Notes: a model not told the origin generated them from the letters alone. Positions 5,764 through 13,871 are shown, counted from the first letter of the stretch. The stretch is 64,000 bases of DNA from Carnimonas bestiolae (GCF_051251125.1 NZ_JBPCZL010000012.1); one strand, 5' to 3'. Numbers and translations: made by a program.

Positions 5764-5875
5764 TTTATGGGTTTGGCCGATGCCCGCCCCGCGTGTAGCG
5801 ATCACTTCATCAGTTCCCTGTGGAGCAGCAGCGCGGATCAGCAAATCGGCAAGTCGAAACACGACATAGCCGGTA

Positions 5876-5900
5876 CCCGCGCCAGTGGCGACAGAGCGGG
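5876..5900 (-). repeat. REP-like hairpin, third copy (inverted)
   Basis: On the minus strand it reads CCCGCTCTGTCGCC, a 3-nt spacer, then GGCGCGGG. The same hairpin occurs at 8832-8856 and 9091-9115 on the plus strand. It lies in the 177-bp gap between the tRNA and the nuclease-like gene, which otherwise holds no supported gene. Confidence 0.75.
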
Positions 5901-5940
5901 TTTTATCAATTATTTAAACCAACATTTAGGAGATAGACCC

Positions 5941-6594
5941 ATGAGTAGCGCTCTATCTCATGATGATTTATGCGGTCTGGCTGTTAAATGGCTGAAACGC
6001 GATTTCAGCCGTAAAGGGCCAGGCTGCAGCATTGCTGTTAGCGAAATCTCAACAGGACATGACGGCGAGATACCTGACGCAATAGGTTTTCGCGCGAAAG
6101 GCCATCGCGACGGCTCGACTGTGGTAGAGGTCAAAACGAGTCGCTCTGATTTTTTGGTCGATGCTAAAAAGCCACACAGGATAAGCGGCGGCGTCGGCCG
6201 GTGGCGTTACTTCATGTGCCCGGAGGGCCTGATACGAACGGACGAACTACCAGAAAAGTGGGGGCTGGTTTTGGTCAATAAACGCGGGCATCTCAAGGTC
6301 GTTAGCGGGCCTCTCAGCAAACCGAATTATAGCGAGTTTGATGCTGCGCTGGACGCGTATGCACACGACGAGAACGTAGAGCGTGAGCAGTTTCTGCTTA
6401 TCAAGCTCTTTTCGCGTATCGGTGACACCGAGGCGATGAGCCAGAAAATAAAGGAGGTTTATCGAGAGCGCGCCCGAGTTAGTAGGGCCTATAACTCGCT
6501 CGTTGCAGAACGGGACGGCCTTCGTCGAAGCCTCTCTAAAGCGAACAATCTAATCAGAGAGCTGGAATTTAAACTTCAGCAGGGGGTTGTATGA
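5941..6594 (+). CDS. MmcB-like PD-(D/E)xK nuclease-fold phage protein
   Basis: 217 residues from ATG 5941 (GGAG 10 nt upstream). The frame is open upstream but would run into the tRNA gene. Residues about 35-125 hold the nuclease-like core: I-P-D-A-I-G-F, then V-V-E-V-K-T-S-R-S-D-F-L, then Y-F-M-C-P-E-G-L-I and the E-L-P-x-x-W-G-L-V-L-V strand. D, E and K would be the metal-binding and catalytic residues. MmcB-family proteins are linked to DNA repair. The C-terminal 60 residues form a charged coiled coil. The next small gene starts in the ATGA overlapping its stop. Confidence 0.65.
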   Translation: MSSALSHDDLCGLAVKWLKRDFSRKGPGCSIAVSEISTGHDGEIPDAIGFRAKGHRDGSTVVEVKTSRSDFLVDAKKPHRISGGVGRWRYFMCPEGLIRTDELPEKWGLVLVNKRGHLKVVSGPLSKPNYSEFDAALDAYAHDENVEREQFLLIKLFSRIGDTEAMSQKIKEVYRERARVSRAYNSLVAERDGLRRSLSKANNLIRELEFKLQQGVV

Positions 6595-6716
6595 ACAGTT
6601 TCAATAAACCGTGCCTGTTCGACAGGCTCTTGTATCGCACGCGATTGATTACAACTGAGCAACTGATCAAACGTACGTATAGGCGGCACCAGCTAAGGAG
6701 CACCAAATATGGCTAG
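6591..6716 (+). CDS. 41-residue basic protein, coupled between nuclease-like gene and ssb
   Basis: ATG overlaps the upstream stop (ATGA) and the stop TAG lies 8 nt into ssb, with AGGGGG 7 nt before the start. Tight overlap at both ends is typical of a translationally coupled gene. The product is basic (R-L-L-Y-R-T-R-L, K-R-T-Y-R-R-H), with no family recognised. Confidence 0.5.
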   Translation: MNSFNKPCLFDRLLYRTRLITTEQLIKRTYRRHQLRSTKYG

Positions 6717-7254
6717 GGGTGTTAATAAAGTGATTCTGATCGGCAACATCGGTCAGGATCCAGAAGTGCGCTTTATGCCTTCGGGAAACCCGGTCTGCAA
6801 TCTGCGTCTAGCGACTACCGATTCGTGGACCGACAAACATACCGGTCAGCGGCAGGAACGCACCGAGTGGCACTCCATTGTGCTGTTTAACAAGCTCGCT
6901 GAGATTGCTCAGCAGTACGTCAAGAAGGGATCACGTCTCTACATAGAGGGCCGCTTGCAAACGCGGCAGTGGCAGGCACAGGACGGCAGCAACCGGTATT
7001 CGACCGAGATTGTCGCTAATAGCATGGAGATGCTGAGCACCCCTGATGGCGGTGGCCAGCAGCGCAATCAGGCGCCACCGCAGGGAGCTCAGCGACAGCA
7101 GCAACAGGCGTCTCAGGCCTACCAGATGGGGTACCGGCCGGGCGGTGCTGGCGATACGGACGTAAATCAGCATAAACGCCAGCATCGGGCACCGAATAAT
7201 GGTGCACCGGACCCTGCGAGTTTCGACGATTTCGACGACGAGATCCCATTCTGA
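6709..7254 (+). CDS. ssb: phage single-stranded DNA-binding protein
   Basis: 181 residues. The N-terminal OB-fold (residues 1-110) has the standard start N-K-V-I-L-I-G-N-I-G-Q-D-P-E-V-R and W-H-x-I-V-L-F-x-K-L-A-E-I. A Q-rich flexible linker follows. The acidic tip D-F-D-D-E-I-P-F binds partner proteins in bacterial SSBs. It coats ssDNA during phage replication and recombination. Its position with exonuclease and YfdQ-type genes fits the recombination/early arm. Ribosome site GGAG at 9 nt. Confidence 0.95.
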   Translation: MARGVNKVILIGNIGQDPEVRFMPSGNPVCNLRLATTDSWTDKHTGQRQERTEWHSIVLFNKLAEIAQQYVKKGSRLYIEGRLQTRQWQAQDGSNRYSTEIVANSMEMLSTPDGGGQQRNQAPPQGAQRQQQQASQAYQMGYRPGGAGDTDVNQHKRQHRAPNNGAPDPASFDDFDDEIPF

Positions 7255-7259
7255 GAAAC

Positions 7260-7331
7260 ATGATTCAGACAATTATCGCGGCGGCTGTTTGGATAGCAGT
7301 CGCATATATAGCCCTGCGGGGCTGGATTTAG
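7260..7331 (+). CDS. possible 23-residue membrane peptide
   Basis: ATG 6 nt after the ssb stop. It encodes a mostly hydrophobic peptide (I-I-A-A-A-V-W-I-A-V-A-Y-I-A-L) ending W-I just before the terminator. The ribosome site is poor. It could be a small transmembrane phage protein or chance. Confidence 0.25.
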   Translation: MIQTIIAAAVWIAVAYIALRGWI

Positions 7332-7353
7332 GTCGCCTGAGGCGGCCTTTTTT
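7330..7353 (+). terminator. rho-independent terminator after ssb
   Basis: Stem AGGTCGCC/GGCGGCCT with a TGA loop followed by a T-run. Confidence 0.85.
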
Positions 7354-7391
7354 GTGCCTTGCTCTCAGGCATCGCACTCAAGGAGCTACTT

Positions 7392-7775
7392 ATGGCTAAA
7401 GAGACAAACCCAACGGCATTCATTGAGCTTATTCGCGACCTGCGGCGCGGCGAAACCCTGGAAGAGCTGAGCGAGGAACTGGCCGATGTTCAGCAACGCT
7501 GCAAAGACACCGGCAAGGTAGGAACCATCACCCTGCAGATCAAGATTCGCCCCGAGAGAGGGGCGGACGGAATGTTCGGCATCACTGATGACATCAAGGT
7601 CAAGAAACCGCAGTTTGATCGCGCGGCGACGATTTTCTACGAACACGCCGACATGCAGCTACGGCGCGAAGACCCTCGGCAAGTCAAGATGGATTTGCGC
7701 GAGGCACCAAAATCAGAACCTCAAGAGGTACGCGAAGCTCCTCAATCCACTCGCAACGTGCGGACGGTTAAATAA
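7392..7775 (+). CDS. conserved phage protein of unknown function
   Basis: 127 residues from ATG 7392 with AAGGAG at 7 nt. Residues 1-40 are helical (F-I-E-L-I-R-D-L-R-R-G), followed by a beta strand T-I-T-L-Q-I-K-I-R-P and a charged tail. It overlaps the next gene by TAATG, so the two are translationally coupled and probably work together. Its partner is the YfdQ/DUF2303 protein. No activity can be assigned. Confidence 0.7.
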   Translation: MAKETNPTAFIELIRDLRRGETLEELSEELADVQQRCKDTGKVGTITLQIKIRPERGADGMFGITDDIKVKKPQFDRAATIFYEHADMQLRREDPRQVKMDLREAPKSEPQEVREAPQSTRNVRTVK

Positions 7776-8593
7776 TGACTGAGTATAAAGATGTGCTGGA
7801 ATCAACGCTGGCAGGTCGCCATGTGGACACTAATCAAGATGCATTGTTGGTGCCCGATGGCTTTCATATCGAGGATTTGGAGGGCTACGGCTCAGGGCCT
7901 CGTCGCATATCTAGCGCTATCGACCTAATCGAGGTCGGTTCATTTATTCAATACGTGAATGACTACCGCGCAACCAATAACGGCACGAAAACGATCATCA
8001 AGGCGGACGTGAAGACTCAGCAATTTACGGCAATCCTTGATTATCATCGCGACGCTGATAAGGCGGGGTGGTGCAAACACCGAGCCGTGTACAACTGCCC
8101 ACAGTCTCGGCAGTGGCAGCAGTGGAGCGGGAAGAACTGCAGCAAGATGAACCAAGCTACCTTTGCCGAGTTCATCGAGAATAACCAACTCGATATTGAT
8201 CGGCACAATGATGAAGGTCCGACTGCAGCAGACATGCTCGAAGTTTCTCGAAATCTGTCATCAACGCAAAAGGTCGAGTTCAAATCGAGCATAAATCTAG
8301 CCAACGGTGACGTTGAATTCCAATATCAGCAAAACAGCGAAGGGGTATCGGGTTCCGCGAAGGGCACTATCGAAGTGCCGAAGGAGTTTTGGGTCATCAT
8401 CCCGGTTTATGAGGGCGATGCCGCATATCCCATTAAGGCGCGCCTGAGATACCGCATCAGCGATGGCGTGTTGGCGCTATGGTATGAGCTGGTAGAGCCG
8501 GAGAAGATTCTAGAAGATGCGTTCCGGCACATGCTTGAACAGATCGACGAGAATGTCGACGATTCCGTTTCCATCTATCGAGCACGAGCGTAA
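7775..8593 (+). CDS. YfdQ/DUF2303 family phage protein
   Basis: 272 residues, the family's usual length. Recognisable features are the start L-V-P-D-G-F-H-I-E-D-L-E, then S-F-I-Q-Y-V-N-D-Y, F-T-A-I-L-D-Y-H, H-R-A-V-Y-N-C-P-x-S-x-Q-W-x-x-W, and the C-terminal P-V-Y-E-G-D-A-A-Y-P-I-K-A-R-L-R-Y-R. DUF2303 proteins sit in recombination regions of many prophages (E. coli YfdQ) but have no settled function. It starts in the TAATG overlap with the 7392 gene and ends 9 bp before a terminator. Confidence 0.85.
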   Translation: MTEYKDVLESTLAGRHVDTNQDALLVPDGFHIEDLEGYGSGPRRISSAIDLIEVGSFIQYVNDYRATNNGTKTIIKADVKTQQFTAILDYHRDADKAGWCKHRAVYNCPQSRQWQQWSGKNCSKMNQATFAEFIENNQLDIDRHNDEGPTAADMLEVSRNLSSTQKVEFKSSINLANGDVEFQYQQNSEGVSGSAKGTIEVPKEFWVIIPVYEGDAAYPIKARLRYRISDGVLALWYELVEPEKILEDAFRHMLEQIDENVDDSVSIYRARA

Positions 8594-8602
8594 GCAACAA
8601 CG

Positions 8603-8630
8603 CCGGGGCCGAGCCCCGGTTATTTTTATT
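8603..8630 (+). terminator. rho-independent terminator after DUF2303 gene
   Basis: Perfect 7-bp stem CCGGGGC/GCCCCGG with a CGA loop, then TTATTTTTATT. Confidence 0.8.
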
Positions 8631-8640
8631 AGGAACAGTA

Positions 8641-8814
8641 ATGAGCGACAGGACAAGACGCCACAGGTTCATGCTGGCGTTGCATCGATGGCCTGCACGG
8701 GAGTGCTGGCATTCGATAGGAGGGTATATGTGGCATTTTAAGGGCCATCGAGCGATCAGCGGCAATGTAGTCGTGATGCGTGATGAATGGCAGCAGGAGC
8801 ATTTCAACGGGTAA
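8641..8814 (+). CDS. 57-residue phage protein of unknown function
   Basis: Open frame from ATG 8641 (AGGAAC upstream) to TAA 8812-8814. The product is rich in W, H and R (R-R-H-R-F-M-L-A-L-H-R-W-P, W-H-F-K-G-H-R) with an acidic end, possibly a small nucleic-acid-binding protein. It lies between the DUF2303 terminator and the repeat region. No family recognised. Confidence 0.45.
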   Translation: MSDRTRRHRFMLALHRWPARECWHSIGGYMWHFKGHRAISGNVVVMRDEWQQEHFNG

Positions 8815-8828
8815 AGGATGTTCTGATG

Positions 8829-9038
8829 ATGCCCGCTCTGTCGCCGTTGGCGCGGGCTACCAATACGTGAGGAGCTTCAATGATGCTCTGGCTTGCACAT
8901 TCGCTTGACTGCGCTGCTTAAGGAGGTAAGCGACCGGATAGGGCGCGGACAGCTACACGCAGGGCGGGCATGTGCCAGACCCTCTAACAAGCTAGTACAA
9001 AGTACGAGCAAAAAAAAACCCAGCATAGGGGGGCTGGG
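8829..9038 (+). repeat. tandem structured repeat, copy 1
   Basis: Begins with the hairpin CCCGC...GCGGG (8832-8856). It continues with a ribosome site and a 13-codon mini-ORF (ATG 8881 to TAA), then sequence shared with copy 2 including CTTGCACATTCGCTTGACTG and GCTACACGCAGGGC. It ends with nine A and a CCCAGC/GCTGGG hairpin (9010-9038), which reads as a terminator on the minus strand. Copy 2 starts 259 bp later. No protein gene is supported here. Confidence 0.75.
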
Positions 9039-9087
9039 CGAAACACCAACGAACGAAGGTAGTAATCAAACATAGTCTACAACATAA

Positions 9088-9292
9088 GTGCCCGCTCTGT
9101 CGCCGCTGGCGCGGGCTACCAACATACGAGGAGTATAAATGACACTCTGACTTGCACATTCGCTTGACTGCGCTGCTACAGGATAGCGACCAAAGGGGAA
9201 GCGTTGAGCTACACGCAGGGCAGGCATGTGCCAGACCTATATTCACGATATTACAGAATCGAGGCCAAAAAAAGCCCAGCTTTTGGCTGGGC
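9088..9292 (+). repeat. tandem structured repeat, copy 2
   Basis: Same order as copy 1: hairpin (9091-9115), GAGGAG ribosome site before ATG 9139, shared sequence, then an A-run and GCCCAGC/GCTGGGC hairpin (9267-9292) that is a good rho-independent terminator on the minus strand. The mini-ORF is interrupted after three codons here, while flanking bases are conserved, so the conserved entity is probably DNA or RNA structure rather than a peptide. Confidence 0.75.
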
Positions 9293-9397
9293 GGAACAAG
9301 GGAGTCTTTCACAGGACATTTCTTAAGACATCGGCTTACAGCGATAGTTCACTGCCTTATCCATAAGATTGATCAGTTGAAGGGATATGGAGGCTCT

Positions 9398-9931
9398 ATG
9401 AAAGCAAAGCACATCAGCATAGATCTAGAAACGTTAGGTATTGCAAAAAACTCTGTGATTCTCTCCATCGCGATCGTTACTGACACTGGCGCCGAACTGG
9501 AAATATTCCCAGACATCGACGCCCAAATAGCTAATGGGCGCGTTGTCGATGCCAGCACCATGTTGTGGTGGTTTGGGCAGAGCGAGGCAAACCGCAAACA
9601 GCAGACAGACGCCCCCAGAGTGAGCCTCTGGATCGCTATAGAAACCATACGAGAGTTTTTCGATGAGAACCTCGGAAAACGCACGTCGGTATGGGGGAAC
9701 TCCCCCTCATTTGACTGTGACATCCTAGCGGATTTTGGAGGAGGCAGGCCGTGGGATTTTTGGCAGGAACGGGATGTTCTAACGGCGCGTATGCTCGTCG
9801 GACACACTAGGCCCAGTCAGTCTCACAGCGCCCTAAGCGACGCCAGGGCTCAGTTAGAGGACGTGATGAAATTCATGCAGGTACGGGACGTTATGCGCGA
9901 GGGCGAACAGGTTAACGGTCGCAATGGCTAA
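9398..9931 (+). CDS. DEDDh 3'-5' exonuclease/exoribonuclease, Rv2179c-like
   Basis: 177 residues; ATG 9398 with GGAGG 6 nt upstream. DEDDh motifs are visible: D-x-E in I-S-I-D-L-E-T-L-G (residues 5-13), the second aspartate in G-N-S-P-S-F-D-C-D-I-L (about residue 110), and H-S-A-L-S-D-A-R (about residue 146) for the last His and Asp. W-W-F in the middle is typical of the phage subfamily. It probably trims nucleic acid during phage recombination or RNA turnover. It overlaps the next gene by 8 nt. Confidence 0.8.
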   Translation: MKAKHISIDLETLGIAKNSVILSIAIVTDTGAELEIFPDIDAQIANGRVVDASTMLWWFGQSEANRKQQTDAPRVSLWIAIETIREFFDENLGKRTSVWGNSPSFDCDILADFGGGRPWDFWQERDVLTARMLVGHTRPSQSHSALSDARAQLEDVMKFMQVRDVMREGEQVNGRNG

Positions 9932-10268
9932 CAAAACCCGCCCGCTGCACTGGCAGCCACCACCCACCGCACAATGTGATCAGTGCCAAGGCCTCGGGAT
10001 CGTCCGAGGCCTATTTAGTTCTGGACCATGCGCCCATTGCGATGGCTCGGGTTTGGTTGGTGAGGAGGGCGAGCCGCTGTCGCACGATGAACTGGTGGCG
10101 ATCATGCGACAACGGCTTAACGCAGCAGAGAATTGTATCGACATAGCTCGGCAGCAGTACAGGCGGCTACTTAATACACCAGGCGTGCGTGAGGCTGTTA
10201 AGCGCGAACGAGATAGGCGTAGCGACGCGGCGCGCGGGTATGGCAACGGTGCATACAACGGAGATTGA
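9924..10268 (+). CDS. zinc-finger (DnaJ-type CxxCxGxG) phage protein
   Basis: 114 residues. Two C-x-x-C-x-G-x-G repeats (C-D-Q-C-Q-G-L-G and C-A-H-C-D-G-S-G, residues 18-45) make a single zinc-binding module. A helical, arginine-rich C-terminus follows. Such small proteins are common beside integrase and excisionase genes in prophages. It overlaps the exonuclease gene and precedes the excisionase-like gene by 3 nt, so it is in the same operon. Function unknown. Confidence 0.75.
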   Translation: MANKTRPLHWQPPPTAQCDQCQGLGIVRGLFSSGPCAHCDGSGLVGEEGEPLSHDELVAIMRQRLNAAENCIDIARQQYRRLLNTPGVREAVKRERDRRSDAARGYGNGAYNGD

Positions 10269-10271
10269 GAG

Positions 10272-10628
10272 ATGGAGAAATTGCTCTATACGCCCGAGGA
10301 GATTTCCGAGCAGAAGATATTGCCCTATAAGCCTCGCACGATTTATCAGATGGTGCGTGACGGTCGCATTTCTGTGAGGCGGCAGCGTGGGCATCGAATA
10401 GTAATACACAAGGACGCGATAGCTGCATTTGCAAAGCAGTTTCTGGGTGATGAGAATGGTCCTGCTGCGGGGCCACATGTGCATAAGGAGGCAGGCACAT
10501 GCCGCAAATCGAAGAAGGCCTCTTCACGAGAAGTGGTTCAACGAAAATCTGGGCTCGCTACACAGGCGCCAACGGCGAGCAGGTTAGACGCTCTACTGGC
10601 ATCGGGGCCGATTCACGGGATGCATTAA
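10272..10628 (+). CDS. excisionase-like winged-helix protein
   Basis: 118 residues. The first 60 form a MerR/Xis-type DNA-binding domain: Y-T-P-E-E-I-S-E..., P-Y-K-P-R-T-I-Y-Q-M-V-R-D-G-R-I, then I-V-I-H-K-D-A-I-A-A-F. It would direct excisive recombination with the integrase. It overlaps the integrase by 130 nt; the tail past residue 76 is encoded entirely within the integrase frame and looks disordered, so it may not contribute to function. Confidence 0.7.
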   Translation: MEKLLYTPEEISEQKILPYKPRTIYQMVRDGRISVRRQRGHRIVIHKDAIAAFAKQFLGDENGPAAGPHVHKEAGTCRKSKKASSREVVQRKSGLATQAPTASRLDALLASGPIHGMH

Positions 10629-11674
10629 AAGAAGCGCGCGCACTATTAGCGAAATGGAAAGCTGAAGCGCATCAGGAGCGTATGTGGGGTTTGCCCCCCG
10701 AAGCTCATCAACAGCGTTATCTGTTCGATGATGTGATTGTTGAGTACGTTAATGGCAAGAAGGTGAAGACGCCATTTTATAAACGCAAGAGCGCCATAAA
10801 ATCGTTACAGCTATGGTTTGGCGGCCGCTATATGGACGAAATAAATGAGGTCGACGTGCGTAGTTTTACTCGATCTCGAATGGATGGGTTGTTGCCAGAT
10901 GGCAAAGTAAGGTGCAGACCCGTGTCCGCCGGCACAGTTAACAAAGAAGTAGGGTTATTTGCTGCTGCAGTTAACTGGTGTCGAAAGGAACTTGGCTGGA
11001 ACATTCACAACCCCGCCAAGGGCATGAAGCGCCCAGAGCCTGAGGGGCGCGTCAGGTGGATAACATACGAAGAGGCCATAAGCCTATTAAAAGCTGCTGG
11101 TGAGAATAAGCGCGCCCCGTGGCTTATGGATTCAATCTTCGTGTCGCTGTTCACCGGTATGAGATTTGGCGAGGTAGTCAATCTAACGTGGGAAAAGATC
11201 GACTTCGATCGAGCCCTGTTGGTGTTGGAGTCAGGGACCACCAAGAATGGCAAGAGGAGATCTGTAGTTCTTCATCAACAGGCTCTTGCAGCGCTGCAAC
11301 GCCGCAGAGAGTTTGTCATGGAACACTGCCCAAAAAGCCAGTGGGTATTCTGCCGTAAGGATGGGGCTCAAGTTAAGAGTATGCGTAGATCATTTTCTAC
11401 CGCATGCAGTAATGCCGGCATTACTGATTTTCGCCGGCACGACGCCCGCCACACGTTCGCGTCGTGGCTGCGGATGTCAGGTGCGGATCTGGCAGTTGTG
11501 CGCGACGCTCTCGGTCACAGCACTATCAAGATGACGGAGCGTTATGCGCATTTGGATCCAACGCACATACGCCAGGCTGTATCCCAATTGGGGGTAGCAC
11601 ATTTTAAGCACAGTGGAGAAGGTGAAGAAATTCCCCTAACGAAAAACGTCGTAAAAATCACTAAAATTCAATAG
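10499..11674 (+). CDS. int: tyrosine-family phage integrase
   Basis: 391 residues, ATG preceded by AAGGAGG. It has an N-terminal arm-binding region, a SAM-like core-binding domain (about residues 75-175) and a catalytic domain with Arg222 (F-T-G-M-R-F-G-E), Lys249, His314 and Arg317 (R-R-H-D-A-R-H), His340 (L-G-H-S) and nucleophile Tyr349 (E-R-Y-A-H-L-D-P). All catalytic residues are present. It ends 5 bp from the 3' end of tRNA-Arg(CCU), as expected for an enzyme that integrates into that tRNA. Confidence 0.95.
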   Translation: MPQIEEGLFTRSGSTKIWARYTGANGEQVRRSTGIGADSRDALKEARALLAKWKAEAHQERMWGLPPEAHQQRYLFDDVIVEYVNGKKVKTPFYKRKSAIKSLQLWFGGRYMDEINEVDVRSFTRSRMDGLLPDGKVRCRPVSAGTVNKEVGLFAAAVNWCRKELGWNIHNPAKGMKRPEPEGRVRWITYEEAISLLKAAGENKRAPWLMDSIFVSLFTGMRFGEVVNLTWEKIDFDRALLVLESGTTKNGKRRSVVLHQQALAALQRRREFVMEHCPKSQWVFCRKDGAQVKSMRRSFSTACSNAGITDFRRHDARHTFASWLRMSGADLAVVRDALGHSTIKMTERYAHLDPTHIRQAVSQLGVAHFKHSGEGEEIPLTKNVVKITKIQ

Positions 11675-11679
11675 TTTAA

Positions 11680-11756
11680 TGGCGCCCTCAGCAGGAGTCG
11701 AACCTGCGACCTTCCCCTTAGGAGGGGGACGCTCTATCCAGCTGAGCTATAAGGGC
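11680..11756 (-). tRNA. tRNA-Arg (CCU); likely prophage attachment site
   Basis: 77 nt with encoded CCA. The acceptor stem is GCCCTTA/TGAGGGC, the anticodon stem TCCCC/GGGGA with loop CTCCTAA (anticodon CCT at 11720-11722), and the T-arm is GCAGG-TTCGACT-CCTGC. All stems pair well. It reads AGG. Its 3' end faces the integrase gene, so the attachment core probably lies in its 3' half, kept intact by phage-supplied sequence. The other attachment copy would be left of the window. Confidence 0.95.
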
Positions 11757-11879
11757 TTGCGCGGGAGGTGAAGGCCAGAATTATAGGGATTCTGGCGGTC
11801 GAGGGAAAGGGCGCGCTTGGGCTTGGCTGCTGGGGCGAGTAAACTTGCTGGCTTTGCAATGGCAGTGGAGTGCCTTGGC

Positions 11880-12641
11880 GTGGCGGAAGATCGCTATTTT
11901 ACTGGTGCAATGGCGGCGAAGTTCGGGCGCAGCCTTTACGGTGCGTCGCGGGGGCGGTTGCGGTTGGCGCTGGTGCAGCATGCGCTGGCGCTGGATATAC
12001 CGTTCGACGCTGAGCCGCTGCTGGACGCCGGGGGTGGCTTGGGCCAGATGTCGGCGTGGGCCGCTGAGCGCGGTCATCGGGTGACTTTGATAGAGCCAGC
12101 CGCTGAGATGCTCGAGTTTGCTCGTGAGCGCTTGCAGGGGCTCGACGTAATGCTGGTGCAGGGCGATGTGCAGTCGTTGGCGTCGCTAGCGCCGGGGCCT
12201 TGGCCGCGCATCATCTGCCATGCGGTGCTCGAGTGGATGGCGCAGCCGCGTGAAGGCTTCGACGCATTGACGAACCAGCTCGCGCCGGGCGGGTGGCTGT
12301 CGCTGATGGTGTTCAATCGTGACGCGCTGCTGCTCTCCAACGTGGTGAAGGGCAATTTCGACAAGGCGCTCACCAACGATTTGGCGGGCAAGGGGCGCGG
12401 CACGCGACTGACGCCTATCTCGCCGTTAACGCATCAGGATGTCGCCCAGTGGTGCGCGGAGGCAGGCCTCGAAATAAGGGGCATCACCGGCATTCGGGTG
12501 TTCCACGATTATCTGCGCGAGAAGTTTCCCAGTGAAGCTCAGCTGGCCCAACTGCGTGAGCTCGAATTCGCCCATTGCCGCGTCGATCCGTTCTGGCGCA
12601 TGGGCCGTTATCTGCACTACAGCCTGTATCGCCCGCTATGA
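11880..12641 (+). CDS. cmoM: tRNA 5-carboxymethoxyuridine methyltransferase CmoM
   Basis: 253 residues from GTG 11880 (GGAG 9 nt upstream), matching the E. coli start; ATG 11859 is an alternative. Class I SAM methyltransferase: motif I is L-L-D-A-G-G-G-L-G-Q, motif IV region H-A-V-L-E-W-M, then G-N-F-D and the conserved V-F-H-D-Y-L-R-E-K. It methylates cmo5U to mcmo5U at the wobble base of certain tRNAs. The cmo5U synthesis genes cmoA and cmoB lie 14-16 kb away in the same window. Confidence 0.9.
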   Translation: MAEDRYFTGAMAAKFGRSLYGASRGRLRLALVQHALALDIPFDAEPLLDAGGGLGQMSAWAAERGHRVTLIEPAAEMLEFARERLQGLDVMLVQGDVQSLASLAPGPWPRIICHAVLEWMAQPREGFDALTNQLAPGGWLSLMVFNRDALLLSNVVKGNFDKALTNDLAGKGRGTRLTPISPLTHQDVAQWCAEAGLEIRGITGIRVFHDYLREKFPSEAQLAQLRELEFAHCRVDPFWRMGRYLHYSLYRPL

Positions 12642-12763
12642 TGCGGCGCGCGCATGCGGCCGTGCTTCCATTGCCTATCCTAACGTCGCTATCCTTCTGG
12701 GCGTGCCTTATTTCATCTCGGCAGTCGAGTGCTGCCACCGTTTGAGCGAATCTAAACGTATTT

Positions 12764-13783
12764 ATGGCTTCTCATACTATTCCTCCTGTGTGCCAACTGC
12801 TCGAGCGCGGAGCCTCGCAGCTTGATAGCAATGCTTGTCAGGTGGCGGTGCCGTTGGCGGCGGCTGCTTTCTTGCCGCACCTGGGCGGCGTCTGGGTAAC
12901 CGATCTTGCGGTGGCCAAGGTGCTGGAGCAGCACGGCCAACAGGTGCAGTTGGGCCTTGCCGCGCCGGCTCAGTGCAGCGATGGGGCACTGCTGTTCTGG
13001 CCGAAAAGCCATGCCCTGGGACTATGGTGGCTGCAAACGCTGTGTCATTGGCTGCCGGAAGGAGCGCCGATTGAGATCGTGGGTGAGCATCAGGGCGGTA
13101 TCAAACGCGTGCCCAAGGTGCTTGAGGCCGCAGGGCTCGAGTGCGCGCGGCTCGATAACGCACGCCGCTGCTCGCTGTTCGCGACACGTGCCAAGCCAGT
13201 GGATATCGCCGCGCCCGAGTGGGGTGAGTACAGCGCGCTTGAATTGAAGTTAGCCACGCATCCGGGGGTATTTGCCAATGGGCGGCTGGATGCCGGTACC
13301 GACATGCTGCTCACGCGCTTGGCTCAGGAGTTTCCCAAGGGTGTTTCCGGCAGCGCGCTGGATGTGGGCTGCGGTGATGGCATTATCAGCCTGTGGCTGG
13401 CGCGAGCGGGTGCTGAAGTAACGGCGCTGGACGTCGATGCCTTTGCGGTCGAGACCACCCGACGTTCACTGGCGTTGAACGGCATGGAAGGCTCGGTCGC
13501 TATTGGCGATATGCTGGAAGAAGTCGCTGAGTCCTTCGACGTGATTGTATCGAATCCACCGTTTCACCAAGCGCGCGATGTCGATATAGGCCCCGCGCGA
13601 CGGTTGATCGAGCAAGCGCCCAGCCGGCTGCGGCCCGGCGGTAAACTTTACATAGTGGCGAATGTGTTTCTTCCTTATCGCGCGGCCTTGGAAGCGTGCT
13701 TTGAGCGTGTCGATACCCTGGAAGAGGACGGGCGCTACCGTATCTACCGCGCATCTTCTCCGCGACGCACTCGCAAGCGCTAA
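12764..13783 (+). CDS. rsmC: 16S rRNA m2G1207 methyltransferase RsmC
   Basis: 339 residues, the family's normal length, with a degenerate N-terminal methyltransferase-like domain and an active C-terminal domain. SAM motif A-L-D-V-G-C-G-D-G is near residue 200 and the substrate/catalytic motif S-N-P-P-F-H near residue 262. It modifies G1207 of the 30S subunit. It follows cmoM by 122 bp in the same direction and ends before a bidirectional terminator. Confidence 0.93.
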   Translation: MASHTIPPVCQLLERGASQLDSNACQVAVPLAAAAFLPHLGGVWVTDLAVAKVLEQHGQQVQLGLAAPAQCSDGALLFWPKSHALGLWWLQTLCHWLPEGAPIEIVGEHQGGIKRVPKVLEAAGLECARLDNARRCSLFATRAKPVDIAAPEWGEYSALELKLATHPGVFANGRLDAGTDMLLTRLAQEFPKGVSGSALDVGCGDGIISLWLARAGAEVTALDVDAFAVETTRRSLALNGMEGSVAIGDMLEEVAESFDVIVSNPPFHQARDVDIGPARRLIEQAPSRLRPGGKLYIVANVFLPYRAALEACFERVDTLEEDGRYRIYRASSPRRTRKR

Positions 13784-13825
13784 CGCAGCGCTAGGCGAGT
13801 TCTCCGCTCAGAGCAGTGCTCACAA

Positions 13826-13854
13826 AAACGGCCCCGTAATGGGGCCGTTTGTTT
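13826..13854. terminator. bidirectional terminator between rsmC and lipoprotein gene
   Basis: AAACGGCCCC/GGGGCCGTTT stem, loop GTAAT, with A-run and T-run flanks. Confidence 0.85.
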
Positions 13855-13871
13855 GCCTGTGGGAAGCGCTA

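Noticed and set aside
5713..5940. Upstream extension of the MmcB-like gene
   Set aside because: The extension starts inside the tRNA gene and covers the inverted hairpin; a good ribosome site precedes ATG 5941.
8829..9292. CRISPR array
   Set aside because: Only two long units with dissimilar intervals and no short regular repeats or cas genes.
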